Positions 1 through 8,157 of a DNA stretch of 46,501 nt are shown here, one piece after another. Source of the stretch: Limisphaerales bacterium (GTDB lineage Bacteria > Verrucomicrobiota > Verrucomicrobiia > Limisphaerales > BOG-1460); assembly GCA_003159675.1 (NCBI GenBank), contig PLQC01000021.1, forward strand, positions 1 through 46,501, in the 5' to 3' direction. The notes under the pieces are model-generated. The model ran no database searches. It saw only the letters and a program-made list of their open reading frames with translations, and was not told the origin of the DNA. A program made the position numbers and the translations under genes. Numbering within the stretch: position 1 is the stretch's first letter; each line of letters opens with the position of its first letter.

Positions 1-49
1 ACCACCCCATGTTATCTTTTCAGTTTTCCAAGACATAATGCTCGGAACT

Positions 50-94
50 GTAACCCATCACCCCGGTTCGTTTGTTACCTATCACTCCGGTTCG
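50..94. repeat. Two 21-bp direct repeats, possible IS end
   Basis: Copies at 50-70 and 74-94 agree at 18 of 21 positions with a 24-bp period and both end in CCGGTTCG. Closely spaced terminal repeats of this sort occur at the ends of some insertion sequences, notably the IS21 family, so this may be the edge of an element lying left of the window. No transposase fragment is visible here. From 95 to 241 I see nothing further. Confidence 0.35.
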
Positions 95-241
95 CACCTT
101 CTGCAGGATCGCTTTCGTTTCTGTATCGAGCCAGTTCATATTGCCCAACGAATCAGGTCAGGCACCCCGTACCCGTACCACAAGCCAGCCCGCGAGCTCA
201 GGGACCAAGCTGCCGCGGCCATAGGGGTTGCCTGCAGCGGT

Positions 242-829
242 TTAGACCATCTTCGCATAGGACTCGTTCCCGTCATAGGTCAGTTCATGAAGTTCGGAAG
301 GTTTTAGAGTCTTGTTCAAAGAGCTGATGATCTGTGTAACCGCATCACAGCTCTGTCTGGCGAACTCCTCAGTGATCATCGTTTCCATATCAGCCTTTAG
401 GGCTGCTGTGAGCACCCAACCGAAATCAGTCTCCGTACACTCACGCTCAACCTCAAGAGAATCTCGTGTGGCATGAGCAACTGAATCTCTGAAGTGTGTG
501 AGCTTCTGAATGGTGAGCCATGGATGCGTCGTGAAATCCGGAGCGACTCCGCATCTCTGAGCCACTAACTCGAGTTTCAATCGAGGGCTAGCCCCACGCT
601 TGTCCTTTATGCGCTCTGAGATCAGGTCTCTCCAATTAGGAATCAGGACCTTGCCGTAGCTATTCCCGACCGCCTCGATGGACAACGCCGAGAGGATAAT
701 CGCCCCTAGCCACTCGTAATAGTAGCCATTGTGCTTATGGTTCGCCATGGCGATAAAATGCTCGGAGGCGCTCAGAAAAAAACGGTGCGGAATGAACTTA
801 CGCTCGGCTTTTGTATGGACGACTGACAT
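242..829 (-). CDS. HEPN-like hypothetical protein
   Basis: About 195 residues, mostly helical by composition, without signal peptide or membrane segment. Near the middle is Arg-Asp-Ser-Val-Ala-His, which fits the R-x4-6-H signature of HEPN domains with the usual polar residue right after the Arg; in that superfamily this motif forms an RNase active site. The frame stays open up to 904, but the extra 25 residues are low-complexity and Arg/Gly-rich and read like untranslated spacer, so I start at the Met beginning MSVVHTK. It lies downstream of a small same-strand gene (926-1309). No antitoxin-type or nucleotidyltransferase partner is recognisable next to it. It could be an orphan HEPN ribonuclease, part of a defence or toxin locus continuing left, or an unrelated helical protein. 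The motif is seen; the function is inferred. Confidence 0.55.
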   Translation of the reverse strand: MSVVHTKAERKFIPHRFFLSASEHFIAMANHKHNGYYYEWLGAIILSALSIEAVGNSYGKVLIPNWRDLISERIKDKRGASPRLKLELVAQRCGVAPDFTTHPWLTIQKLTHFRDSVAHATRDSLEVERECTETDFGWVLTAALKADMETMITEEFARQSCDAVTQIISSLNKTLKPSELHELTYDGNESYAKMV

Positions 830-925
830 ATTATGGCGGTCTAACGTAGCTGAGCCACCGCCGACTCGCGACGTGAACCGCGACAGCGGAACTGCAAGCG
901 CCAACGGCGGTTGGCTCCGGCGACT

Positions 926-1309
926 TTAGGCGGCGCGGTCATTTTCATTGGGACGCCTTTTAGCACGCGATGAATCAAGTGGAGTAATGGGACGCGTAGG
1001 TACCGGAACCGGCGCTGATCCTGCGCTATCGTCATCTCCTGATTCTTTGGACAACTGTTCTCTCATTCGTGCCGCAAGATCGGCCATGCCTCTGGCATCA
1101 AAGCTATCCGCCAGAAGCTTCATGGCAGACCAGCGGCAATGTGGACTGTTCTGAGCTTTCATAAGCTCTGGAATCGCAGTAGAATAGTCTTGGCGCTTAA
1201 ACAAAGCAGCACCCAACTCAAAGCGGAGACGCAATTCCGTTGGATACAAAGCAATCTTCCGTCGAAGCTCCTCGATTTCATCATCAGTGGGTATATTCGC
1301 GGATTCCAT
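926..1309 (-). CDS. Small TPR-like hypothetical protein
   Basis: 127 residues. Residues about 8-85 form paired helices with the alternating small/large pattern of tetratricopeptide repeats (for example LRLRFELGAALFKRQDY, then an alanine-rich helix). The last 35 residues are Pro/Ser/Arg-rich and probably disordered. There is no signal peptide, so it is probably a cytoplasmic scaffold or adaptor. It precedes the HEPN-like gene on the same strand with roughly 20-100 bp between them depending on that gene's start, so they may be co-transcribed. I do not recognise a family beyond the helical repeat. Confidence 0.5.
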   Translation of the reverse strand: MESANIPTDDEIEELRRKIALYPTELRLRFELGAALFKRQDYSTAIPELMKAQNSPHCRWSAMKLLADSFDARGMADLAARMREQLSKESGDDDSAGSAPVPVPTRPITPLDSSRAKRRPNENDRAA

Positions 1310-1759
1310 TTGTGGTATGCTCAGCCGCCTACAGTGTTATTAGCCGGAACAGCGTGCATGCCATCGTGCATGGCTGACTTTTCTAACCTCTCCTGTTACC
1401 ATGCCTTTATGAAAGCAGACTTGCGAATTTCTGTAAAGGATTATCGCTGAAACAAAACGCTCAAAATCCTCCTCATCGCGACTCCTTTCGCCCCGCTCAG
1501 GTTCTTCGTTACCATGAATGGAAAGCCTTGGCCTGCCACCGGAGGCCCGGTCTCGGTGACGCGGCTATTCACCGCCCTGCGTAAATCCTTCGCGAAGTCC
1601 GTCGTCTGAACTGTACACAACTTCTCTTCAAGCGACCCATGCGAGGGGCGGGCACCACCGCTCCGCCCCTCGCATGGGACCCCTTGTCCCTTTTCACGTG
1701 CGCGGCAGTAAGACCGCGTTTTCACCGGCGAGACATTCCCGCGGCTCAGCCGATCCGCG
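1310..1759. other. Gene-free stretch with a strong hairpin
   Basis: No convincing gene. Open frames here are short, Arg-rich and overlap the end of the neighbouring regulator gene. The one clear structure is the perfect hairpin at 1636-1678, listed separately. Confidence 0.6.
1636..1678. terminator. 16-bp perfect hairpin downstream of arsR-methyltransferase gene
   Basis: Arms 1636-1651 and 1663-1678 are perfect reverse complements (16 bp, very GC-rich) around an 11-nt loop. It lies about 80 bp beyond the stop of the minus-strand regulator gene. No uridine run follows on either strand, so it may be a factor-dependent terminator, an mRNA-stabilising stem or a dispersed palindrome. Confidence 0.4.
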
Positions 1760-2692
1760 TCACTTCTCGGCCCCGGCGAGCATCGTTTCGAAATGCGGCG
1801 TCTCTTCCTCGCGCGCGACGACGCTGATCTCGATTCTCTTGAATCCGGCCTCCTCGAGCCAGCGGTGCAGATCGCTTTCGGCAAAGCCGGGCCAACGGTC
1901 TCCGTACAGCTCGTGCGCCTTTTGAAAGTTGTGTCGCAATAAATCGAGAATCAGGATCTGCCCGTGCGGACGCAGAAGACGGTGGGCCGCGGCAATGGCT
2001 TTCGCCGGGTCCTCCGCGTGGTGCAGCGCCTGGCTCAGGATCGCCAGATCCACGCTGGCCGGCTCGATCGGCGGATTCTGCAGATCGCCCAGCCGGAATT
2101 CCAGATTCTTCAAGTGATTCTTCTTCGCCTTGGCCGCGCCGAACGCCACGATTTTCTCCGAATTGTCCACGGCAATGACCTTTTTGCAGCGGCGCGCGAG
2201 CAGTTCGCTCAGCAACCCTTCGCCCGAACCGAGATCGGCCACCACCAGCGGAGGCAGGATGCGCAGCAGCAAATGCCCGAAGGCCTGCCACGACCGGCCC
2301 GGCCCGTACACCCGGTCGAAGCGGCCCGCGATCTGGTTGAAATAGACCTGCGCCTGTTCGCGGCGGCGATTCAGGAGGCGCTTCAGGTTGATCTGGTCGC
2401 CGGAATACTCGGGCAATTCCCGGGCCCCGCGGGTCGCCAGCCGGATGAACTCCGACGCGGCGCCGTCCGCCGGTGAGTCCAGCCGGTAAAACGTCCGCTT
2501 GCCGTCACGGCGCGAACGCACCAGTTCCGACTCCAGCAGCAAGCCCAGGTGCGTGGAAATGCGCGACTGGCCCAGGCGCGTGATCTCCTGCAACTCGTTC
2601 ACCGACAACTCGTCCTTCTCCATCAGGGCCACGATCCGCAACCGCGTGGGATCGGACAGGGCTCGCAATGATTTCAGGGTCGGGGACATCAT
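1760..2692 (-). CDS. ArsR-type regulator fused to SAM-dependent methyltransferase
   Basis: 310 residues. Residues about 5-75 form a winged helix of the ArsR/SmtB type with recognition-helix motif GQSRISTHL. The Cys motif used by metal-sensing ArsR members is absent, so it is unlikely to sense metal. Residues about 115-300 are a class I methyltransferase with motif I DLGSGEG (153-159), an acidic residue in AVDNS at the end of strand 2, and a later LILDLL strand. The gene is divergent from metK-ahcY across a 112-bp gap. ArsR proteins tied to SAM/SAH metabolism are known (SahR in some Proteobacteria), so the natural reading is a repressor of metK-ahcY whose methyltransferase-like domain binds SAM or S-adenosylhomocysteine. 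Whether that domain also catalyses cannot be told. A second Met directly after the first makes the start ambiguous by one codon. Confidence 0.85.
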   Translation of the reverse strand: MMSPTLKSLRALSDPTRLRIVALMEKDELSVNELQEITRLGQSRISTHLGLLLESELVRSRRDGKRTFYRLDSPADGAASEFIRLATRGARELPEYSGDQINLKRLLNRRREQAQVYFNQIAGRFDRVYGPGRSWQAFGHLLLRILPPLVVADLGSGEGLLSELLARRCKKVIAVDNSEKIVAFGAAKAKKNHLKNLEFRLGDLQNPPIEPASVDLAILSQALHHAEDPAKAIAAAHRLLRPHGQILILDLLRHNFQKAHELYGDRWPGFAESDLHRWLEEAGFKRIEISVVAREEETPHFETMLAGAEK

Positions 2693-2804
2693 GGCAATGG
2701 GCGCATCAAAATTTCTTGAAATATCAGTTGACGCTGCCTCCCAAGATATATCATCTTATCCTGATACGTCAATATGACATTTTGAACATCCTGAGCATTT
2801 TTTC
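2693..2804. promoter_or_regulatory. Divergent promoter/operator region for arsR-MTase and metK
   Basis: This 112-bp AT-rich gap separates two divergent starts. It contains a perfect 8-bp palindrome GATATATC (2745-2752) inside a longer partial dyad (AAGAT-N5-ATCTT, 2743-2757), flanked by ATATCAG (2721-2727) and CTGATAC (2761-2767). TTGACG at 2728-2733 resembles a -35 box for metK, though no good -10 sits at ideal spacing. The pattern suits an ArsR-dimer operator overlapping a promoter. I saw no SAM or SAH riboswitch fold in this short leader. Confidence 0.5.
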
Positions 2805-4055
2805 ATGAGCAAAAATTTCATCTTTTCTTCCGAGTCCGTCGGCGAGGGCCATCCGGACAAGGTGTGTGATACGATTTCCGATGCCGTGCTGGACGCCTGT
2901 CTGGCCCAGGACCGGCACAGCCGCGTCGCCTGCGAGACCTACGCCAAATGCAACCTCGTCGTGGTCGGCGGGGAAATCACCACCCGGGCGAAGCTCGACT
3001 TCAGCGCCATCGCCCGCGGGGCCATCCGCGAGATCGGCTATGTGAACGAGGACGACGTCTTTCATGCCGACCGGGTGTTGATCATGAACGCGATCACCTC
3101 GCAGAGCCCCGACATTGCGCAGGGCGTGGATGCGCGGAAGGCGAAGGGCAAGGAGACGGCCGAGCAGGGCGCGGGCGATCAGGGGTTGATGTTTGGTTAC
3201 GCCTGCAACGAAACCCCCGAGCTCATGCCGGCGCCCATCATGTATGCCCACCAACTGGGCCGCGCGCTCACGAAGATCCGCAAGAGCGGCAAGGTGAAGT
3301 GGCTCCGGCCGGACGCCAAGAGCCAGGTTTCCGTGCGTTACGTGAACGATCAACCGGTGGCGATCACCAACATCGTCATCTCCACCCAGCACAGCGACGA
3401 CGTGGAGCACGGCACCATCCAGGAGTTTTGCATCGAGGAAGTCATCCGGAAAACCCTGCCCAAACATCTGCTGACGAAGGAAACCAAATACCTCATCAAC
3501 CCCACCGGCCGCTTCGTCGTCGGTGGCCCGCAGGGCGACACCGGGTTGACCGGGCGCAAGATCATCGTGGACAGCTACGGCGGCATGGGCCGGCACGGCG
3601 GCGGCGCCTTCAGCGGCAAGGATCCCTCGAAGGTGGACCGCAGCGCGGCTTACATGGGACGCTACGTGGCCAAGAATATCGTCGCCGCCGGCCTGGCGAC
3701 CAGCGCTGAAATCCAGTTCGCCTATGCCATCGGCTATCCGGATCCCGTCTCGGTCTGCGTGAACACGTTCGGAACCGGCGTTGTCAGCGACGAGGAAATC
3801 GAGCGGGCGGTCTGCGAAGTCTTCAGCTTCAAGCCCGCGGACATCATCAGGCAACTGAATCTGCTTCGCCCGATTTACTTGAAGACGACCAACTATGGTC
3901 ACTTCGGCAAAACCGATCCCGACATCACCTGGGAAAAGGCCGACAAGACGGATGTGCTCAGAAAGGCGGTCAGCCCGGCCCGATCTCCCGTCGCCGCGGT
4001 GACGTTGAACAAGGCGGCCGCGATCGCCAAGGGACGTTCCGCGCGCACAGTTTGA
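2805..4055 (+). CDS. metK: S-adenosylmethionine synthetase
   Basis: 416 residues. It makes SAM from methionine and ATP in the cytoplasm. The N-terminal signature GEGHPDK (14-19 region, with His16 and Lys19 expected at the active site), the [12 protein letters not shown] segment and the C-terminal [19 protein letters not shown] region are all present, so it is a complete, standard enzyme. It is slightly longer than the usual 385-400 residues because of a basic, Ala-rich C-terminal tail. ATG 2805 is supported because the family signature begins within 12 residues of it; no strong ribosome-binding site is evident. ahcY follows 55 bp downstream in the same orientation, so one transcript probably supplies both halves of the methylation cycle, likely controlled by the divergent ArsR-methyltransferase. 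Confidence 0.97.
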   Translation: MSKNFIFSSESVGEGHPDKVCDTISDAVLDACLAQDRHSRVACETYAKCNLVVVGGEITTRAKLDFSAIARGAIREIGYVNEDDVFHADRVLIMNAITSQSPDIAQGVDARKAKGKETAEQGAGDQGLMFGYACNETPELMPAPIMYAHQLGRALTKIRKSGKVKWLRPDAKSQVSVRYVNDQPVAITNIVISTQHSDDVEHGTIQEFCIEEVIRKTLPKHLLTKETKYLINPTGRFVVGGPQGDTGLTGRKIIVDSYGGMGRHGGGAFSGKDPSKVDRSAAYMGRYVAKNIVAAGLATSAEIQFAYAIGYPDPVSVCVNTFGTGVVSDEEIERAVCEVFSFKPADIIRQLNLLRPIYLKTTNYGHFGKTDPDITWEKADKTDVLRKAVSPARSPVAAVTLNKAAAIAKGRSARTV

Positions 4056-4077
4056 CGCCTGACCGAACCTCCCATTT

Positions 4078-4105
4078 CAAATCTCAAATCTCAAATCTCG
4101 AATCT
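4078..4105 (+). repeat. Heptamer tandem repeat between metK and ahcY
   Basis: Four head-to-tail copies of CAAATCT (4078, 4085, 4092, 4099; the last with one change) fill half of the 55-bp spacer and stop six bases before the ahcY start codon. The copy number could vary by slippage and alter spacing upstream of ahcY. No ribosome-binding site is visible within it. Confidence 0.8.
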
Positions 4106-4110
4106 CACTT

Positions 4111-5574
4111 ATGCCAGCTTTAACCAAAACCAACGGAAAGAAGACGGCTTCCGGCCGCAAGGCGGCGCCGAGGGCTGATTACCGGGTCAGGGACATCAGC
4201 CTGTCGGACTGGGGCCGGAAGGAAATGTCCGTCGCCGAACAGGAAATGCCGGGTCTCATGTCGATCCGTGCCACGTATGGTCCGCAGAAGCCCTTCGCGG
4301 GCGTGCGCATCTCCGGGTCGCTGCACATGACCATCGAGACCGCGGTGCTCATCGAGACGCTGATGGAACTGGGGGCCTCGGTGCGCTGGGCGAGTTGCAA
4401 CATTTTCAGCACCCAGGACCAGGCCGCCGCGGCCATCGCGAGTGCCGGCGTTCCGGTGTTCGCGCTCAAGGGCGAGACGCTCGAGGAATACTGGGACTTC
4501 ACGCTCGCGGCGCTCACGCATCCCGGCAACAAGGGGCCGCAACTGATCGTGGACGACGGCGGTGACGCCACCTTGCTGTTGCACAAAGGTTATGAAATGG
4601 AACATGGCGGCGGCTGGGTCAACACGCCCGGCGAGAGCCACGAAGAGCAGGTCATCAAGAATCTGCTCAAGAAATGCGCGAAGGACCGCCCCGGCTGGTT
4701 CACCGCCGTCGTGAAGGAATGGAAGGGCGTCAGCGAAGAGACGACGACGGGTGTGCATCGCCTTTACCGGATGCTCGAAGCGGGCAAACTCCTTGTCCCC
4801 GCCGTCAACGTCAACGACTCGGTCACGAAATCCAAGTTCGACAATCTTTACGGCTGCCGCGAATCGCTGGCGGACGGACTCAAGCGCGCGCTCGGTGTGA
4901 TGATCGCCGGCAAGACTGCATGCGTGTGCGGTTACGGCGACGTCGGCAAGGGCAGCGCCCATTCGCTGCGCGGTTTCGGCGCGCGCGTGATCGTCACCGA
5001 GATCGATCCGATCAACGCGCTGCAGGCGGCGATGGAGGGGTTCGAGGTGACGACTCTCGAGGAGACCCTGGGGCAGGCCGACCTTTATGTCACGTGCACT
5101 GGAAACTGCGATGTCATCACCCTCGAACACATGCTCCGGATGAAGGACCAGGCCATCGTGTGCAACATCGGCCATTTCGACAACGAGATCCAGGTGGACC
5201 GGCTGAACACGGCGAAGGGCGTGCACAAGGTCAACATCAAGCCTCAGGTGGACCGCTACGACGTGCCCGGCGACCGCAGTCTTTATCTGCTCGCCGAGGG
5301 CCGGCTCGTCAATCTCGGCTGCGCCGAAGGCCATCCGAGCTTCGTCATGTCGAATTCGTTCACCAACCAGGTGCTTGCCCAACTGGACCTCTGGAAGAAC
5401 AAGGACAGCTACAAACCCGCGGTGTATCGCCTGCCGAAGAAGCTCGACGAGGAAGTCGCCCGGCTGCACCTCGATAAAATCGGGGTGAAGCTGACGAAGC
5501 TGACGAAGAAACAGGCGGGCTACATCGGTGTGCCTGCCGAAGGGCCTTACAAGCCGGATCATTACCGGTATTGA
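4111..5574 (+). CDS. ahcY: Adenosylhomocysteinase (SAH hydrolase)
   Basis: 487 residues. It splits S-adenosylhomocysteine into homocysteine and adenosine with bound NAD, removing the product that inhibits methyltransferases. Diagnostic segments are DDGGDATLL, the NAD-binding [17 protein letters not shown] and the conserved C-terminal [12 protein letters not shown]...KPDHYRY end, which caps the active site in this family. The length fits bacterial members that carry the additional insertion. The first ~20 residues are Lys/Ala-rich and precede the conserved core. It is second in the metK-ahcY pair and ends 6 bp from the end of the convergent kinase gene. Confidence 0.97.
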   Translation: MPALTKTNGKKTASGRKAAPRADYRVRDISLSDWGRKEMSVAEQEMPGLMSIRATYGPQKPFAGVRISGSLHMTIETAVLIETLMELGASVRWASCNIFSTQDQAAAAIASAGVPVFALKGETLEEYWDFTLAALTHPGNKGPQLIVDDGGDATLLLHKGYEMEHGGGWVNTPGESHEEQVIKNLLKKCAKDRPGWFTAVVKEWKGVSEETTTGVHRLYRMLEAGKLLVPAVNVNDSVTKSKFDNLYGCRESLADGLKRALGVMIAGKTACVCGYGDVGKGSAHSLRGFGARVIVTEIDPINALQAAMEGFEVTTLEETLGQADLYVTCTGNCDVITLEHMLRMKDQAIVCNIGHFDNEIQVDRLNTAKGVHKVNIKPQVDRYDVPGDRSLYLLAEGRLVNLGCAEGHPSFVMSNSFTNQVLAQLDLWKNKDSYKPAVYRLPKKLDEEVARLHLDKIGVKLTKLTKKQAGYIGVPAEGPYKPDHYRY

Positions 5575-5580
5575 GGCGCA

Positions 5581-6435
5581 TTACACGTACAGCGCCGCTT
5601 TCAATTCGCGCGCCATGATGCTGACGAACGGATACCGCTTTTCCGGGTCCAGTTCCAGGCATTTCAGGATCACCTGCTCGACATTTGCCGGCAGGTCGGG
5701 ATTGTGTCCGCGAGGCGGAATGAAGCCCGAGCGGTCCAGTTGTCTGGCCAGGATCTCGGCGGGGGTGTCGCCGGGGAAGGGCTTCTGGTTCGTGAGCAGT
5801 TCGTAGGCGGAGACGCCGAAGGCAAAAATATCGACGCGGTGGCTGATGGGTTCGCGCAGCAGTTGCTCGGGCGCCATGTAGCCGGGAGTGCCGGGATTCT
5901 TTCTCAACTTTTTCGGCTTCTCCGGGATCGGCCGGGCGAGGTCAAAATCCACGAGCCGCACTCCGGCGTTGCGCGTCACCAGCACGTTTTCCGGTTTGAA
6001 ATCGAGGTGCATGTAGCCGTTCTCGTGCATGTACTCCAACCCGGAGGCCATATCGATGAGGATCTGCGCCACATGTTCGGCCAGCAGCGGGTCGCTTCTG
6101 GCATGCAACTCCTTCAAGTTGGACGCCTCCACGTATTCCATGAGCAGGTAAGGCTGCCCGTGGACCTTTCCATGTTCGACGTAGCCGATGATCTGCTCGT
6201 GATCGGAGAGTTTGGCCAGGATTTCGCAGCCGCGCATGAAGCGGCGCTTTGCGAAATAGTTGAATCGATAACGCGGGTGCATCCGGCGCAGGGCGTAATG
6301 TTTGCCGTCGGAATCCGAGGCGATCCAGATGTCTGCCATGCCGCCGCTGTTGATGAGATCCTGGAGGTAAAAGCGGCCGAACGGGCCCGGGGAGGGCGTC
6401 GTGCCGGAGGTGGCGTCGGAGTTCAACACGGGCAT
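5581..6435 (-). CDS. Atypical Ser/Thr protein kinase
   Basis: 284 residues, essentially one Hanks-type kinase domain without a membrane or sensor segment, so cytoplasmic. Recognisable parts are a glycine-loop remnant (SGGMADIW, 30-37), the helix C Glu71, the catalytic loop HLDFKPEN (143-150), the APE-like segment GYMAPEQ and the DIFAFG motif. Three key positions depart from the norm: the beta-3 Lys is Arg50 (YALRRM), HRD is HLD, and DFG is DFD (163-165). Catalytic Asp145, Lys147, Asn150 and Asp163 remain. It may be a weakly active kinase or a pseudokinase acting as a binding platform. It follows the ATP-cone/uridine-kinase-like gene by 47 bp on the same strand, so the two are probably co-transcribed. 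Confidence 0.85.
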   Translation of the reverse strand: MPVLNSDATSGTTPSPGPFGRFYLQDLINSGGMADIWIASDSDGKHYALRRMHPRYRFNYFAKRRFMRGCEILAKLSDHEQIIGYVEHGKVHGQPYLLMEYVEASNLKELHARSDPLLAEHVAQILIDMASGLEYMHENGYMHLDFKPENVLVTRNAGVRLVDFDLARPIPEKPKKLRKNPGTPGYMAPEQLLREPISHRVDIFAFGVSAYELLTNQKPFPGDTPAEILARQLDRSGFIPPRGHNPDLPANVEQVILKCLELDPEKRYPFVSIMARELKAALYV

Positions 6436-6482
6436 TGGTTTATCATGCCCGCCGATGGCTTGCCACTGCTTTATGCAGACGC

Positions 6483-7943
6483 CTACTCGTTGTGCGGGAT
6501 TCGGATTGTGCCGCCGCCGATGAATTCCCGTACGACGGCATCGCCGGGGATCAGATCGTGACGCGTGATCTGTCCGGGTTCCAGTCCCTCCACGCTCTCG
6601 ATGAGGTTTTGGATGCGTTCAAAGCGGATGCGGGCGTCGAGGAACCCGGCGTAATTGCGGAAGGCGTCGGGGCGGGGGAGCAGCCCGTTCGGCCCGGTCA
6701 GGACGGGTTTGAGCGCGGGCAACTCGAACGGAAAGCCGCTGTTGACGACGCAATCCGCCAGCCCGCGCAGGGGGAGGATGCTGAACAATTCGCCGGCGCG
6801 CACGTAATGCCAGTGGAGGATGGTTCGCAGCGGGTTGTGATTGCGATGCCGCGCATCCCGCACCATGCGGCGCATGAGTCGGAGGTCGGCAAACCGCGTC
6901 AGCCGCCGGCTGCTGCCGTCGCCCTCGTACAGCATGTTTTGGGATTCCAGATAGAGCCGGAATTGGGCCGCGGCATCAATGCCCTCGATGATCGGCGGAT
7001 ACAATCCGTGGAGGCAATCCAGCAGAAGGATTTGGTCCTCCTGAAGACGGATTGGCCGGGTCGCGATGCAGCGGCCTTCCTTGAAGCTGTACACGGGCTT
7101 TTCCACGGTGCGCCCCTCGAGCAGCTCGCGCAGGTGCCGGTTCAGCAGTTGGATGTCCAGCGCCTCCGGCGTTTCGTAGTTGCGGTCGTTGATCCAATCC
7201 GTGGGATGATCGACCAGGGACCAGAAATAATCGTCCAGGTTCAACATGAGGAGGCGCAGGCCCAGTTTTTCCAGGCGCCCGATGAGCTTGACGGTGGTGG
7301 TGGTCTTGCCCGAGGAACTCGGGCCGCTGACCCAGATCATGCGGATCCGGTCGCCGGCATTCAGCCGGGCGATGAGTTTGTCCGCCGCCTCGTCGAGCGA
7401 ACGCTCGTACTGCGCCGTCGATTCTTCGACCAGTCCCTTGACGCCGCTGTCGCGCACCAGCGCGTTCAGGCCGGCGACGGTGTCGCAGCCGCGCGCGCGA
7501 TTCCACGCGAGGGTCTGTTCCATCTGTGCCCGTGGGAAACCGTTGCCGACAAATTTCTCCGGGGTCAGCGCGCCTTCGCGGAGCCAATGGCGCCCCCAGC
7601 GATAGCAGGCGTAAGCGTCGGCGGTGTTTTGAAAGCCGTAACTCTGGAGCGCGTGCAGGACTTCATCCTGGATCGCTTCAATCGTCGGCGGAAAATTGGA
7701 GATCAAATGATGCGGATCCGAATTGAGGCAGATGACGACGGTATCCGACAGGAATTCCGCGATGCGCGCGTCTGTCCCGAACGCATCGAAGAGGGCGTCG
7801 TTGATTCCGGGCAGGAAATCCTCGCGAAAGCCGCCGATCGATTCCGCGGCCCGCAGCAGGGCGCGGCCGATCTGTTCCTGGTCGAAGCGGACCAGCGCGC
7901 GGTTTCGTTTACGGACTTTTACGATGCGGTTTTGGACGGGCAC
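6483..7943 (-). CDS. ATP-cone domain fused to uridine kinase-like P-loop kinase
   Basis: 486 residues. Residues about 5-95 match an ATP-cone, the nucleotide-sensing domain known from ribonucleotide reductases and NrdR. Residues about 200-400 are a P-loop kinase of the uridine kinase/phosphoribulokinase group: Walker A GPSSSGKT (207-214), then LNLDDYF and a segment rich in Asp/Tyr (DRNYETPEALD) as in substrate-binding regions of that family. It probably phosphorylates a nucleoside or a related small molecule, with the ATP-cone adjusting activity to ATP/dATP. The substrate cannot be read from sequence. It is first in a two-gene minus-strand unit with the atypical kinase. Confidence 0.8.
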   Translation of the reverse strand: MPVQNRIVKVRKRNRALVRFDQEQIGRALLRAAESIGGFREDFLPGINDALFDAFGTDARIAEFLSDTVVICLNSDPHHLISNFPPTIEAIQDEVLHALQSYGFQNTADAYACYRWGRHWLREGALTPEKFVGNGFPRAQMEQTLAWNRARGCDTVAGLNALVRDSGVKGLVEESTAQYERSLDEAADKLIARLNAGDRIRMIWVSGPSSSGKTTTTVKLIGRLEKLGLRLLMLNLDDYFWSLVDHPTDWINDRNYETPEALDIQLLNRHLRELLEGRTVEKPVYSFKEGRCIATRPIRLQEDQILLLDCLHGLYPPIIEGIDAAAQFRLYLESQNMLYEGDGSSRRLTRFADLRLMRRMVRDARHRNHNPLRTILHWHYVRAGELFSILPLRGLADCVVNSGFPFELPALKPVLTGPNGLLPRPDAFRNYAGFLDARIRFERIQNLIESVEGLEPGQITRHDLIPGDAVVREFIGGGTIRIPHNE

Positions 7944-8157
7944 GCCTGCGGACTATACAACAGGGGCGTCGGGTGACAATCCGGTTCGATGTCACGCAGC
8001 GGCTCGCGAGGACGCTCGCCCCACCATGAGCGGTTCGCCGGGAGTTTCGCTGCACTATTTTCCACCGAACAAAATCCGCTCCAGGTTGTCCATTTAACGT
8101 CGGCGAAGCGGGGCTTGCCTGGCGTCGATTGTCCGGCGAGAATTGACGGCGAAAACC

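Noticed and set aside
1441-1884. Minus-strand open frame in the gap near 1.5 kb
   Set aside because: Arg/Ser-rich, overlaps the end of the methyltransferase gene in another frame, and shows no domain.
2693-2804. SAM or SAH riboswitch in the metK leader
   Set aside because: The gap is short, AT-rich and taken up by palindromes; no multi-helix junction or conserved riboswitch core was seen.
4078-4105. CRISPR-like array
   Set aside because: Seven-base head-to-tail repeats without spacers and no cas genes in the window.
2769-5562. Long minus-strand open frames opposite metK and ahcY
   Set aside because: They are codon-position shadows of two highly conserved genes in GC-rich DNA; their products are His/Arg/Asp-rich with no family features.
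8050-8077. Possible ninth motif copy upstream of batD
   Set aside because: The left part (CTGCACTATTTTCC) resembles the motif, but the TGCA block is missing at the required position and the gene is unrelated to pectin use.
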